From Paracoccaceae bacterium (GTDB taxonomy: Bacteria; Pseudomonadota; Alphaproteobacteria; Rhodobacterales; Rhodobacteraceae): a stretch of 37,809 nt of DNA. Both the position numbers and the translations under genes were made by a program. The stretch is from contig JAQWKM010000011.1 of the NCBI GenBank assembly GCA_029247845.1, positions 1-37,809 on the forward strand, in the 5' to 3' direction. Shown piece by piece: positions 1 through 7,510 of the stretch. The notes under the pieces were generated by a model. The model was not told where the DNA came from. It ran no database searches and saw only the letters and a list, made by a program, of their open reading frames with translations. Within the stretch, counting starts at the first letter, position 1, and every line of letters starts with the position of its first letter.

Positions 1-1
1 C

Positions 2-394
2 GAAGATCGCATCGACGGGGCTCATCTGCGGCTCGAGGCTGCCTTCCAACTGCGCCGCAAAGGCGTCGAGACCAAGATCATCCTTGGCGGTGAACCACCA
101 GAAGTAGATGAAGTTCTGATTCGCAATATTGTCAAAGCCAGAAACTGGTTTGAAGCGATCAAGCGCGGTGAGACCTTTGCCAAGATTGCCGCGCGCGAAG
201 GCACATCAAAACGCCGCATCCAGGATGTTGTTGATCTGGCGTTTCTGGCGCCGGACATTTTGCAGCAGGTCATCGCCGGATCTCTGCCGCCGCAGGCCGC
301 ATCTGACGTTCTGATCAAACGGGGCGTTCCGGGGCGGTGGACCGAACAACGGCTTCTGATCAAAGAGAATCCGGTTCATTCAAACGCTGCCTAG
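2..394 (+). CDS. Serine recombinase-like protein, C-terminal part (5' end outside window)
   Basis: An open frame runs from the window edge to a TAG at 392-394 and gives about 130 residues with no start codon, so this is the 3' end of a gene beginning to the left. The visible part reads as the C-terminal tail of the large 'recombinase family protein' group common in Rhodobacteraceae. After a basic, charged stretch comes a helical segment (WFEAIKRGETFAKIAAREG) and a helix-turn-helix-like segment (TSKRRIQDVVDLAFLAPDIL). The catalytic resolvase domain is not visible. Recombinases of this family cut and rejoin DNA through a serine. The codons look more GC-rich than the AT-rich DNA that follows. 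The family call rests on remembered similarity of the tail only. A bare HTH/ParB-like protein is the alternative. Confidence 0.6.
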   Translation, partial: EDRIDGAHLRLEAAFQLRRKGVETKIILGGEPPEVDEVLIRNIVKARNWFEAIKRGETFAKIAAREGTSKRRIQDVVDLAFLAPDILQQVIAGSLPPQAASDVLIKRGVPGRWTEQRLLIKENPVHSNAA

Positions 395-567
395 GCGACC
401 CAATCCTCAAACTCGTACCGTGGAAATGCAAAACAGAGACGAAGGCCTAATATTGGCCGATAATGCGGTGCCGTTGGACTCTCACGCGAAAACCAATAGT
501 GCCAAGACTTTGAAATTGTCCGATAAAAGCGAGGAAATCGCGCGAGCCTCAAATTTTGGGAAGTGCG

Positions 568-642
568 TGGCTGGGGTGGTAGGATTCGAACCTACGGTAC
601 ACGCTACCAAAAAGCGTTGCCTTACCGCTTGGCTACACCCCA
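568..642 (-). tRNA. tRNA-Gln (anticodon UUG)
   Basis: Read on the minus strand, a full cloverleaf can be drawn. The acceptor stem TGGGGTG pairs with CACCCCA, the D arm is GCC...GGC, and the anticodon stem ACGCT/AGCGT encloses the loop TTTTGGT, giving anticodon TTG. The T arm contains the GGTTCGAATCC signature, followed by discriminator G and an encoded CCA at 570-568. It decodes CAA/CAG glutamine codons. Its 3' end faces the recombinase-like gene. A plus-strand open frame over this region is only the antisense of the tRNA. Confidence 0.96.
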
Positions 643-1074
643 ACAAGTGTGAGGTGTTTACGCTGGACTTTCCGCTTGTTCAAGGCAAAAAAAGGTTTTT
701 TCGTATTGATTTCAGCTTGAGAAGCTAAATGTGGGTGCGGCACTTTTGGCTATAAAAAACTAAGGAAGTTATTTTGATAGGACTTCTCTATTGCAAAATT
801 GCAAAATTATGATTTTAAAATTTTGAAAAGATTAAATGTTTATGAAAAAAAGAAAAAATTAGCCGCTGCGGATCAAGTATCAGCTAAACTGATTAATAGA
901 TTTCCACGTTATAGTATTTAAGCATATAATTATTCAGATACATTATTTTTCCAACATCAATTAACAATTAGCGGCCACTCTAATTGGTGAAAATAAATAA
1001 TTGGGGTTGAAAATTGTGTTCAACCAACCTTTACTGCATTCAGAAATAATCAAATTGCCAATTGGGAGATAGGT
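643..1074. other. AT-rich intergenic region upstream of the ABC importer operon
   Basis: No convincing coding frame is present. Visible structure includes a tandem copy of TTGCAAAA at 791-806, a 7-bp inverted repeat (GGTTGAA at 1005-1011 and TTCAACC at 1019-1025), and an 11-base palindrome AATTGCCAATT at 1053-1063 just before the start codon. The hexamer AATTGG recurs near 982, 999 and 1060. These could be operator or leader elements for the downstream importer, but no known regulator motif was recognised. No clear sigma-70 hexamer pair could be singled out in such AT-rich sequence. Confidence 0.4.
1005..1025. repeat. Inverted repeat (7-bp arms) in the importer leader
   Basis: GGTTGAA and TTCAACC form perfect complementary arms separated by 7 bases, 50 bases upstream of the binding-protein start. 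It may be a regulator-binding dyad or a small leader hairpin. No T-run follows, so it is not an intrinsic terminator. Confidence 0.4.
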
Positions 1075-2664
1075 ATGAAAGATAAATTCATTGAGAAGCA
1101 AGCTCAAAAGTTGACTGATGGGGTGATTGATCGCCGTAAGTTCATGATGTCAGTACTTGCCACTGGATTAACATTGCCAGCAGCGCTAGGGCTTGCGAAC
1201 AAAGCTGAAGCGGCTGCCCCTAAAAGAGGTGGAACATTCCGTTATGGCTGTGGACATGGCTCAACTACTGATACTCTAGATTCAGGAACCTCAGAAAATC
1301 ACTTTACGCTGGTAAATACATACAATATCTCTAACCATCTTACCCATATTGATAGCGATGGACAACTGAAGGGCGATTTAGCGGAAAGTTACGAATCTAG
1401 TGATGCCCAGACATGGAGATTTAATCTTCATAAAGGTGTCGAGTTTCATAACGGGAAAACATTGACCGCTGATGACGTTTTGGCATCTTACGAACATCAT
1501 GGTGGTGAGGCTTCAAAATCAGCTGCAAAGGGTTTGCTATCGGCTGTAAAGTCAGTGAAGGGAGATGGGCCGAACACGGTTGTTTTTGAACTAGAAACGC
1601 CAAATGCTGACTTCCCTTACATTGTGAGTGATTATCATATCTCGATCCGTCCAGAAGGTGATATGACATCTGGAGTGGGCACTGGACCTTATGCTATTGA
1701 TGATTGGGAGCCTGGAGTTCATTCCAAGCTCAACCGTAACCCAAACTATTTCAAGTCGGACCGCGCTCACTTTGATCGCGTTGAAATGACGTCGATTATG
1801 GATACTACTGCGCGCCAGAATGCGATTATGAACGGGGACGTCGATTGTGCTGATAAGGTTGACCTTAAAACCGTCGCTCTGCTGGCACGTTCTCCAAATC
1901 TTGAAATTGATGAAACAACTGGTACAGGCCATTACACCTTCCCGATGCGTCTAGATGTTGCACCATTCGATAATTATGACTTGAGAATGGCGCTAAAGCT
2001 TGCTGTGGATCGGCAGGAGCTTGTAGATAAAATTTTGCTTGGCCGCGGTGCAGTTGGCAACGATCACCCAATTTCTGCCACGCAAGCGTACCATGCCAGC
2101 GGGTTGGAACAGCGTGAATATGATCCTGATCAAGCAGCTTTCCACTACAAGAAGTCGGGACACTCTGGATCAATACAGCTATCCGCCGCTGATGCAGCCT
2201 TTGCTGGTGCTGTTGATGCTGCTCAGTTAATGGCAGCTTCTGCTGCTAAAGCGGGCATAAATATCGAGGTGATACGCGAGCCAAATGATGGCTACTGGTC
2301 AAATGTTTGGAACAAAAAGGGTTGGTCTGCATGTTATTGGGGAGGTCGTCCTACACCAGATTGGATGTTCTCTGCTGCTTACACTGAAGATACTGAGTGG
2401 AATGACACAGCGTGGAAGACAACTGACGCTGCAGTAAAGTTTAACAAGTTGGTAGTAGAAGGCCGTGCTGAACTTAATGAGGTACGTCGTGGTGAAATTT
2501 ATGCAGAATGCCAAGCTTTGATCCGTGACGATGGCGGTTGCTTGCTTCCCATGTTCTATAACAACGTTTGGGCACGTAGCAAGAAAGTAACCCACAGTGG
2601 AGAATTGGCAGCTAATTGGAACACCGATGGTGCCAAATTGTGCGAGCGCTGGTGGTTCGCCTAA
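1075..2664 (+). CDS. ABC transporter substrate-binding protein, family 5 (peptide/nickel/glutathione type), Tat-exported
   Basis: A periplasmic solute-binding protein of 529 residues, the usual size for the SBP_bac_5 (OppA/DppA/GsiB) family. It would capture the substrate and hand it to the two permeases encoded downstream. The N-terminus carries a twin-arginine export signal: DRRKFMM at residues 19-25, a hydrophobic stretch to about residue 40, then an AEAAA cleavage region. Mature family features include GGTFRYG near the new N-terminus, FHNGKTLTADDVLASYE, and GTGPYAIDDWEPG. The start is supported by GGGAG at 1064-1068, six bases before the ATG. Ligand specificity cannot be read from sequence. 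The downstream cysteine synthase-like gene hints at a sulfur-containing peptide, but that is inference. Confidence 0.9.
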   Translation: MKDKFIEKQAQKLTDGVIDRRKFMMSVLATGLTLPAALGLANKAEAAAPKRGGTFRYGCGHGSTTDTLDSGTSENHFTLVNTYNISNHLTHIDSDGQLKGDLAESYESSDAQTWRFNLHKGVEFHNGKTLTADDVLASYEHHGGEASKSAAKGLLSAVKSVKGDGPNTVVFELETPNADFPYIVSDYHISIRPEGDMTSGVGTGPYAIDDWEPGVHSKLNRNPNYFKSDRAHFDRVEMTSIMDTTARQNAIMNGDVDCADKVDLKTVALLARSPNLEIDETTGTGHYTFPMRLDVAPFDNYDLRMALKLAVDRQELVDKILLGRGAVGNDHPISATQAYHASGLEQREYDPDQAAFHYKKSGHSGSIQLSAADAAFAGAVDAAQLMAASAAKAGINIEVIREPNDGYWSNVWNKKGWSACYWGGRPTPDWMFSAAYTEDTEWNDTAWKTTDAAVKFNKLVVEGRAELNEVRRGEIYAECQALIRDDGGCLLPMFYNNVWARSKKVTHSGELAANWNTDGAKLCERWWFA

Positions 2665-2678
2665 GTGATTTGACAAGA

Positions 2679-2709
2679 ATGGTTCAGGCGGCATTGTCTC
2701 CTGAACCAT
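2679..2709 (+). promoter_or_regulatory. Intercistronic hairpin between binding-protein and permease genes
   Basis: A perfect 10-bp stem (ATGGTTCAGG at 2679-2688 with CCTGAACCAT at 2700-2709) encloses an 11-base loop, starting 14 bases after the binding-protein stop codon. It is followed by AT-rich sequence without an uninterrupted T-run. Hairpins at this place in binding-protein operons typically protect the upstream mRNA and partly stop read-through, so that binding protein exceeds permease. That role is inferred here. Confidence 0.65.
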
Positions 2710-2779
2710 AAACTTTTAATTGTTTTCACACATTTCGCCTCGTTAGAGTTGCGCACTAATTTGAAAAGGAATTGGTCGA

Positions 2780-3760
2780 GTGCATCCAGTTCTGAGCACG
2801 GTATTGCAGCGTCTAGGCCTAGGGCTTGCCACGCTTCTTGCAGTTTCAGTTATAATATTTATTTCCATTGAGTTGCTGCCCGGTGACTTTGGACAGATTG
2901 TCCTTGGCCAAGCCGCAACCAAGGAGACAGTCGCGGCTTTTAGGCTAGAACTGGGCCTCGATAAGCCTCCTTACATCAGATATTTTGACTGGGTTGCAGG
3001 AGTGGTGCGGGGTGATCTTGGACAATCATTTTCTGGGCGCGCAGCTAGTGGACAGGATAGGTCACGAGAAGTTGCCGAACTTATTGGGCCACGACTTAAA
3101 AATACACTCTTTCTGGCTGGCATAACAGCATTGATCTCAGTGCCTTTGGCTCTAATACTTGGCATTAGCACTGCACTTTATCGCAATTCTATCTATGACC
3201 GCTCAATTAATGCGACAACTCTTACTACGATCTCTTTCCCTGAATTCTTTGTTGCTTATATACTGATCCTTTTCCTGTCCTCGCTCAACCAGTGGCTACC
3301 CTCTCTGGCTAATGTCGATGCCGCAACGCCTTTAGACGAACGTCTTTTACGTATTGCGTTGCCAGTTTTGACGCTCACCTTAGTGATTATTGCTCACATG
3401 ATGAGAATGACGCGTGCTGCAATCATCAACTTGCTTGCGAGCCCTTACATCCAGATGGCGCAACTATCAGGGGCCTCTCGCACTGAGGTAATAATTAAGC
3501 ATGCTCTTCCCAATGCTTGGGCTCCGATCGCAACGGTTATAGCATTCAATCTCGCCTACCTTGTAGTGGGTGTCGTGGTGGTTGAGGTAGTGTTTGTCTA
3601 CCCAGGAATCGGTCAGCTAATGGTTGACGCCGTAACAACCAGAGATATTCCAGTTGTTCAGGGCTGTGCACTTATTTTTGCAGTCACTTACATTCTTTTA
3701 AACCTGAGTGCTGATATCATCGGTATAATAACTAATCCAAGATTGCTTCACCCCAAATGA
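2780..3760 (+). CDS. ABC transporter permease 1 (DppB/OppB type)
   Basis: An inner-membrane permease of 326 residues of the BPD_transp_1 family, the first of the two transmembrane subunits of the importer. The N-terminus has the typical single helix (LGLATLLAVSVIIFISIELL) followed by a periplasmic segment and about five more hydrophobic helices. The cytoplasmic coupling loop is visible as GASRTEVIIKHALPNAWAP, which contacts the ATPase. The start is a GTG at 2780 with AAAGGA at 2765-2770. Its TGA stop overlaps the ATG of the next gene (ATGA), consistent with translational coupling. The family and role are clear; the substrate is not. Confidence 0.9.
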   Translation: MHPVLSTVLQRLGLGLATLLAVSVIIFISIELLPGDFGQIVLGQAATKETVAAFRLELGLDKPPYIRYFDWVAGVVRGDLGQSFSGRAASGQDRSREVAELIGPRLKNTLFLAGITALISVPLALILGISTALYRNSIYDRSINATTLTTISFPEFFVAYILILFLSSLNQWLPSLANVDAATPLDERLLRIALPVLTLTLVIIAHMMRMTRAAIINLLASPYIQMAQLSGASRTEVIIKHALPNAWAPIATVIAFNLAYLVVGVVVVEVVFVYPGIGQLMVDAVTTRDIPVVQGCALIFAVTYILLNLSADIIGIITNPRLLHPK

Positions 3761-4674
3761 GCCAAGAAATTCAATCATATTCAGCCAATGCCGAGAATGC
3801 TAACATCAGTGAGCGTCGCAGTGTCTGGGACAATTTTAAGCTTGAACTGCGTAAATCACCTTTTACCGCACGCTTTGGAATAATAATAATTTTGTTGTAT
3901 GCGCTTATGGCGATATTTGCCCCTGTTTTGGCACCCTATGGCCAGGCTCAGGTTTTTCCCTCGCCGTACGATCCCTGGAGTCCAACCCATATCTTTGGGA
4001 CGGACCAGATAGGTCGAGACGTTTTTTCGCGAATGATTTACGGCGCCCGAAACACTGTAGGCATTGCTGTTGCGACAACATTTTTGTCTTTTTTGATTGG
4101 AGGCACACTTGGCTTGGCCGCGGCAATCGATCGTCGTTGGATTGATCAAGTTTTGAGTAGGTCGGTTGATGTGCTTATGGCTATCCCGAGCTTGATATTC
4201 GCCTTAGTTTTACTATCCATTTTTGGTTCTACTATTACTAGCCTGATAATCATTATAGCAGTTCTAGATTCCACTCGGGTATTTAGATTGACACGGTCAG
4301 TTGCAGTGAATGTGGTTGTTATGGATTATGTTGAAGCGGCTAGATTGAGGGGTGAGGGGTTAGGGTGGATAATGAGACGTGAAATTCTTCCGAACATCAT
4401 GCCACCTTTGATTGCAGAGTTTGGGTTGAGATTTTGTTTCGTGTTCCTTACTATCGCTGCCCTTTCTTTTCTTGGAGTGGGAATTCAACCCCCAACTGCT
4501 GACTGGGGATCAATGGTACGCGAGAATGCAAACCTTCTCCAATTTGCACAATATGATCTTCGGGCGGGACTGACGCCTCTATTACCTGCTGCAGCTATCG
4601 CTTTATTAACGGTGGCTGTAAACTTTGTGGTTGATTGGTTTCTTCATAAGACAAGTGGTCTTCGTGATGAATAA
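3757..4674 (+). CDS. ABC transporter permease 2 (DppC/OppC type)
   Basis: The second membrane subunit, 305 residues, with the DppC layout: a cytoplasmic N-terminal tail, a first helix near residues 40-62 (FGIIIILLYALMAIFAPVLA), the IFGTDQIGRDVFSRMIYGAR signature typical of OppC/DppC permeases, and an EAA coupling loop (EAARLRGEGLGWIMRREILP). It forms the translocation pore with permease 1. The start overlaps the upstream stop by four bases, and its end overlaps the ATPase start by eight bases, so the four importer genes form one tight operon. Confidence 0.9.
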   Translation: MSQEIQSYSANAENANISERRSVWDNFKLELRKSPFTARFGIIIILLYALMAIFAPVLAPYGQAQVFPSPYDPWSPTHIFGTDQIGRDVFSRMIYGARNTVGIAVATTFLSFLIGGTLGLAAAIDRRWIDQVLSRSVDVLMAIPSLIFALVLLSIFGSTITSLIIIIAVLDSTRVFRLTRSVAVNVVVMDYVEAARLRGEGLGWIMRREILPNIMPPLIAEFGLRFCFVFLTIAALSFLGVGIQPPTADWGSMVRENANLLQFAQYDLRAGLTPLLPAAAIALLTVAVNFVVDWFLHKTSGLRDE

Positions 4675-6286
4675 AAGCAGTGAACGTGGTGACCTTCTTT
4701 TGGATGTAAAGGGTTTAAAGATTCAGGGTTTTTCTGATGAGAAGTGGCATGACATAATCAAAGGCATAGATTTGAAGTTGCATCGCGGCGAAATCATGGG
4801 ATTGATTGGCGAGTCTGGTGCTGGAAAGTCTACACTTGGATTGGCCGCGATGGGCTACACGCAGCCTGGCTGTCGTATCACAGAAGGAAATATACTTTTT
4901 GATGGTGCTGATCTAGCTGGTCTTTCTGATGTCCAGAAAAAGAAATTCTGGGGAAATAGAATGACTTACGTAGCGCAATCAGCTGCGGCCTCATTTAATC
5001 CGGCACATCGACTTATTTTACAGACAACAGCTTCGACTATTCGCTCTGGTGCTAAGAGCAAAGACCAAGCTTATAGTGATGCAATGGATCTTTATAAGGA
5101 GCTGAACTTACCTGATCCACAAAATATTGGTGACAGGTATCCTCATCAAGTATCGGGTGGACAACTGCAGAGGGTAATGACTGCAATGGCAATGTCACCT
5201 CGGCCCGACTTAATTGTTTTTGATGAGCCAACAACAGCTTTGGATGTAACGACCCAAGTCGAAGTACTCTCGGCCATGCGCAAAATCGTGGAAAAATTTA
5301 ATACTGCAGCGATTTATATCACACATGATCTTGCGGTAGTGGCGCAGATGGCAGATTATATAAAAGTTCTGCGTTATGGTAAGGAAGTGGAAGAAGCGCC
5401 AACCCGGAAAATGTTATCTTCTCCTAAAGAAGAATATACGAAATCACTCTGGTCTGTCCGGTCACTGGAAAAGCAAGAACAACAAAAAGGTGAAAGTGTT
5501 TTATCCCTCAAGAGTATCGATGCAGCTTATGGCTCCGCAAAAGTTCTTTTTGATGTCAACATAGAAGTAGCTAAAGGCACAACTGTTGCTGTCGTTGGTG
5601 AATCCGGTTCGGGTAAATCAACAACGGCGCGGGTCATTACCGGCCTCCTGCCACAATCTTCTGGTATCATAAGTTTTGACGGTGAAGAATTACCAAAAGC
5701 TCTTAAAGATCGTACAAAAGAACAAAAGCGGCGTATTCAAATGATTTATCAAATGGCTGATACCGCGATGAACCCTCGACAGACTGTCGGTGAGATCATC
5801 GGTAGACCGTTGCAATTTTATCTTGATATGAACGGTGCTGAGAAAAGAAAACGAACTTTAGAGTTGTTGGAGATGATTGAGTTGAATGGCGACTTTATGC
5901 AGCGCCTTCCGAGCGAACTATCAGGTGGTCAGAAACAACGCATTTGCATCGCCCGCGCACTTGCGGCTAATCCTGATTTTATTATTTGTGATGAGGTCAC
6001 GTCTGCTCTCGACCAGATTGTTCAGGAGGGCATATTAAAGCTTTTATTGCGGCTGCAAAAAGATCTGGGCCTAACTTATTTGTTTATTACCCACGATATT
6101 TCAACGGTCAAAGCGATTTCGGACCAGGTTGTTGTTATGAATCAGGGTTCAGTTGTGGAACAAGGCCAGAAAACTGATGTATTCCAGCCTCCACACCCAG
6201 CCTATACCGAACTGTTGCTGTCGTCCGTTCCAGAGATGGATCCGGATTGGCTAACAAATCTTAATGCGGCACGGCAGGTAGATTAA
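4667..6286 (+). CDS. Fused double ATP-binding subunit of the family-5 ABC importer
   Basis: An ATPase of about 539 residues made of two complete ABC domains in one chain, as in GsiA, DdpDF and related fusions. Domain 1 has GESGAGKST (Walker A), SGGQLQRV (signature) and DEPTTALD (Walker B). Domain 2 has GESGSGKST, SGGQKQRI and DEVTSALD. Each D-loop and H-loop region (ITHDLAVVA, ITHDISTVK) is also present, so both sites look competent. I choose the ATG at 4667, which overlaps the permease stop in ATGAATAA. A longer frame from 4625 would only read back into the permease gene. The protein powers import from the inner face of the membrane. Confidence 0.9.
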   Translation: MNKSSERGDLLLDVKGLKIQGFSDEKWHDIIKGIDLKLHRGEIMGLIGESGAGKSTLGLAAMGYTQPGCRITEGNILFDGADLAGLSDVQKKKFWGNRMTYVAQSAAASFNPAHRLILQTTASTIRSGAKSKDQAYSDAMDLYKELNLPDPQNIGDRYPHQVSGGQLQRVMTAMAMSPRPDLIVFDEPTTALDVTTQVEVLSAMRKIVEKFNTAAIYITHDLAVVAQMADYIKVLRYGKEVEEAPTRKMLSSPKEEYTKSLWSVRSLEKQEQQKGESVLSLKSIDAAYGSAKVLFDVNIEVAKGTTVAVVGESGSGKSTTARVITGLLPQSSGIISFDGEELPKALKDRTKEQKRRIQMIYQMADTAMNPRQTVGEIIGRPLQFYLDMNGAEKRKRTLELLEMIELNGDFMQRLPSELSGGQKQRICIARALAANPDFIICDEVTSALDQIVQEGILKLLLRLQKDLGLTYLFITHDISTVKAISDQVVVMNQGSVVEQGQKTDVFQPPHPAYTELLLSSVPEMDPDWLTNLNAARQVD

Positions 6287-6395
6287 CTCTAAGACATTAA
6301 TTTTTTGGTCTTAATTGCTGATATGTTTAGTATCTGCTATGTATTTTTTGGTTAATTATATTCTGTTGTGGAAACTTAAAGGAGCGGCTTAACTG

Positions 6396-7475
6396 ATGTC
6401 TGATAAAACTGCAATTTTTACAACAAATGGGCGTGGTACTGTTTATAACTCAATCATAGAAACGATTGGAGATACGCCAGTCGTTAGGCTGAATAAGATT
6501 GCTCCCGCGAATGTAAATATTTTCGTAAAAGTTGAAGCATTCAACCCTGCTGCCTCGGTCAAGGACCGGCTTGCGCTTAATATTATTGAAGCGGCGGAAA
6601 GATCTGGTGAACTAGCACCAGGGCAGACAGTTGTAGAAGCCACAAGCGGCAACACTGGGATCGGTCTGGCGATGGTTTGTGCCGTTAAAGGTTATCCACT
6701 CGTTGTCACAATGGCGGATAGTTTTTCTGTTGAGCGGCGCAAGTTAATGCGCTTTCTTGGTGCAAAGGTAGTCCTGACCCCTAAGGCACAAAAGGGCTTG
6801 GGCATGTATCAAAAGGCCAAAGAGCTTGCAGATGTAAATGGTTGGTTTCTCGCCCACCAGTTTGAAACAGGGGCAAATGCGGATATCCATGCCGCGACGA
6901 CAGCTCAGGAAATTGTTGGTGATTTTGCAAGTACTAAACTTGATTATTTCGTCACAGGTTATGGCACGGGCGGGACTGTCACAGGGGTGGCCCGCGTGCT
7001 GCGTGACAAGCTTCCTGAGACAAAAATAATCCTGAGCGAGCCTACAAATGCGGCTCTTATCGAATCAGGTCACGCGCAAGAGCGCAACGAGGCGGGTGAG
7101 CCCACTGTGAGCCACCCAAGTTTTGCACCCCATCCCATTCAGGGCTGGACACCGGATTTTATTCCTCTCGTCCTGCAAGAAGCAATTGACAACGGGCTTT
7201 ATGATGATCTTTTGAAAGTATCTGGACCGGATGGGATTGCATGGGCCAAACGTCTGGCCAGCGAAGAGGGCATTTTTACCGGTGTTTCGGGGGGCTCTAG
7301 CCTTGCGGTGGGGATTGAAGTTGCCAAGTCTGCACCAGATGGGTCAAACATCCTCTGCATGCTGCCGGATACGGGAGAACGTTACCTTTCAACGCCACTC
7401 TTTGACGGCATCGAAGAAGAAATGTCCGAAGACGAAATTGCCCTCTCTAAGTCGACACCGGGCTATCAGTTGTAA
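6396..7475 (+). CDS. cysK: Cysteine synthase-family PLP enzyme (O-acetylserine sulfhydrylase-like)
   Basis: A fold-type II PLP enzyme of 359 residues. Seen: the PLP lysine in SVKDR (K56), the substrate-binding loop TSGNTG at residues 84-89, the phosphate-binding glycine loop GYGTGGTVTG near residue 192, and a GVSGGSS segment toward the C-terminus. Family members make cysteine from O-acetylserine and sulfide. It is somewhat longer than E. coli CysK (323 residues), with extra sequence around residues 230-255 and at the end. AAAGGAG at 6378-6384 precedes the ATG. It lies 109 bases behind the importer ATPase with no strong terminator between, so co-transcription is possible. A cystathionine beta-synthase-like or other beta-replacement activity is not excluded, so the gene symbol is provisional. 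Confidence 0.82.
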   Translation: MSDKTAIFTTNGRGTVYNSIIETIGDTPVVRLNKIAPANVNIFVKVEAFNPAASVKDRLALNIIEAAERSGELAPGQTVVEATSGNTGIGLAMVCAVKGYPLVVTMADSFSVERRKLMRFLGAKVVLTPKAQKGLGMYQKAKELADVNGWFLAHQFETGANADIHAATTAQEIVGDFASTKLDYFVTGYGTGGTVTGVARVLRDKLPETKIILSEPTNAALIESGHAQERNEAGEPTVSHPSFAPHPIQGWTPDFIPLVLQEAIDNGLYDDLLKVSGPDGIAWAKRLASEEGIFTGVSGGSSLAVGIEVAKSAPDGSNILCMLPDTGERYLSTPLFDGIEEEMSEDEIALSKSTPGYQL

Positions 7476-7510
7476 GCACCATTAATAAATTCAGCCATTA
7501 GAGGTCGGTA

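Noticed and set aside
420-728. 102-residue plus-strand frame containing VGFEPTVHATKKRCLTAW
   Set aside because: It is the antisense translation of tRNA-Gln and its flanks, a well-known false gene pattern.
1421-2709. Several minus-strand frames opposite the binding-protein gene
   Set aside because: They are shadows of a gene with clear family motifs on the plus strand and show no ribosome sites or recognisable domains.
6290-6313. Possible terminator after the importer ATPase (TAAGAC/GTCTTA stem)
   Set aside because: Only 6 bp with a 12-base loop, AT-rich, and no T-run after the stem; too weak to call.
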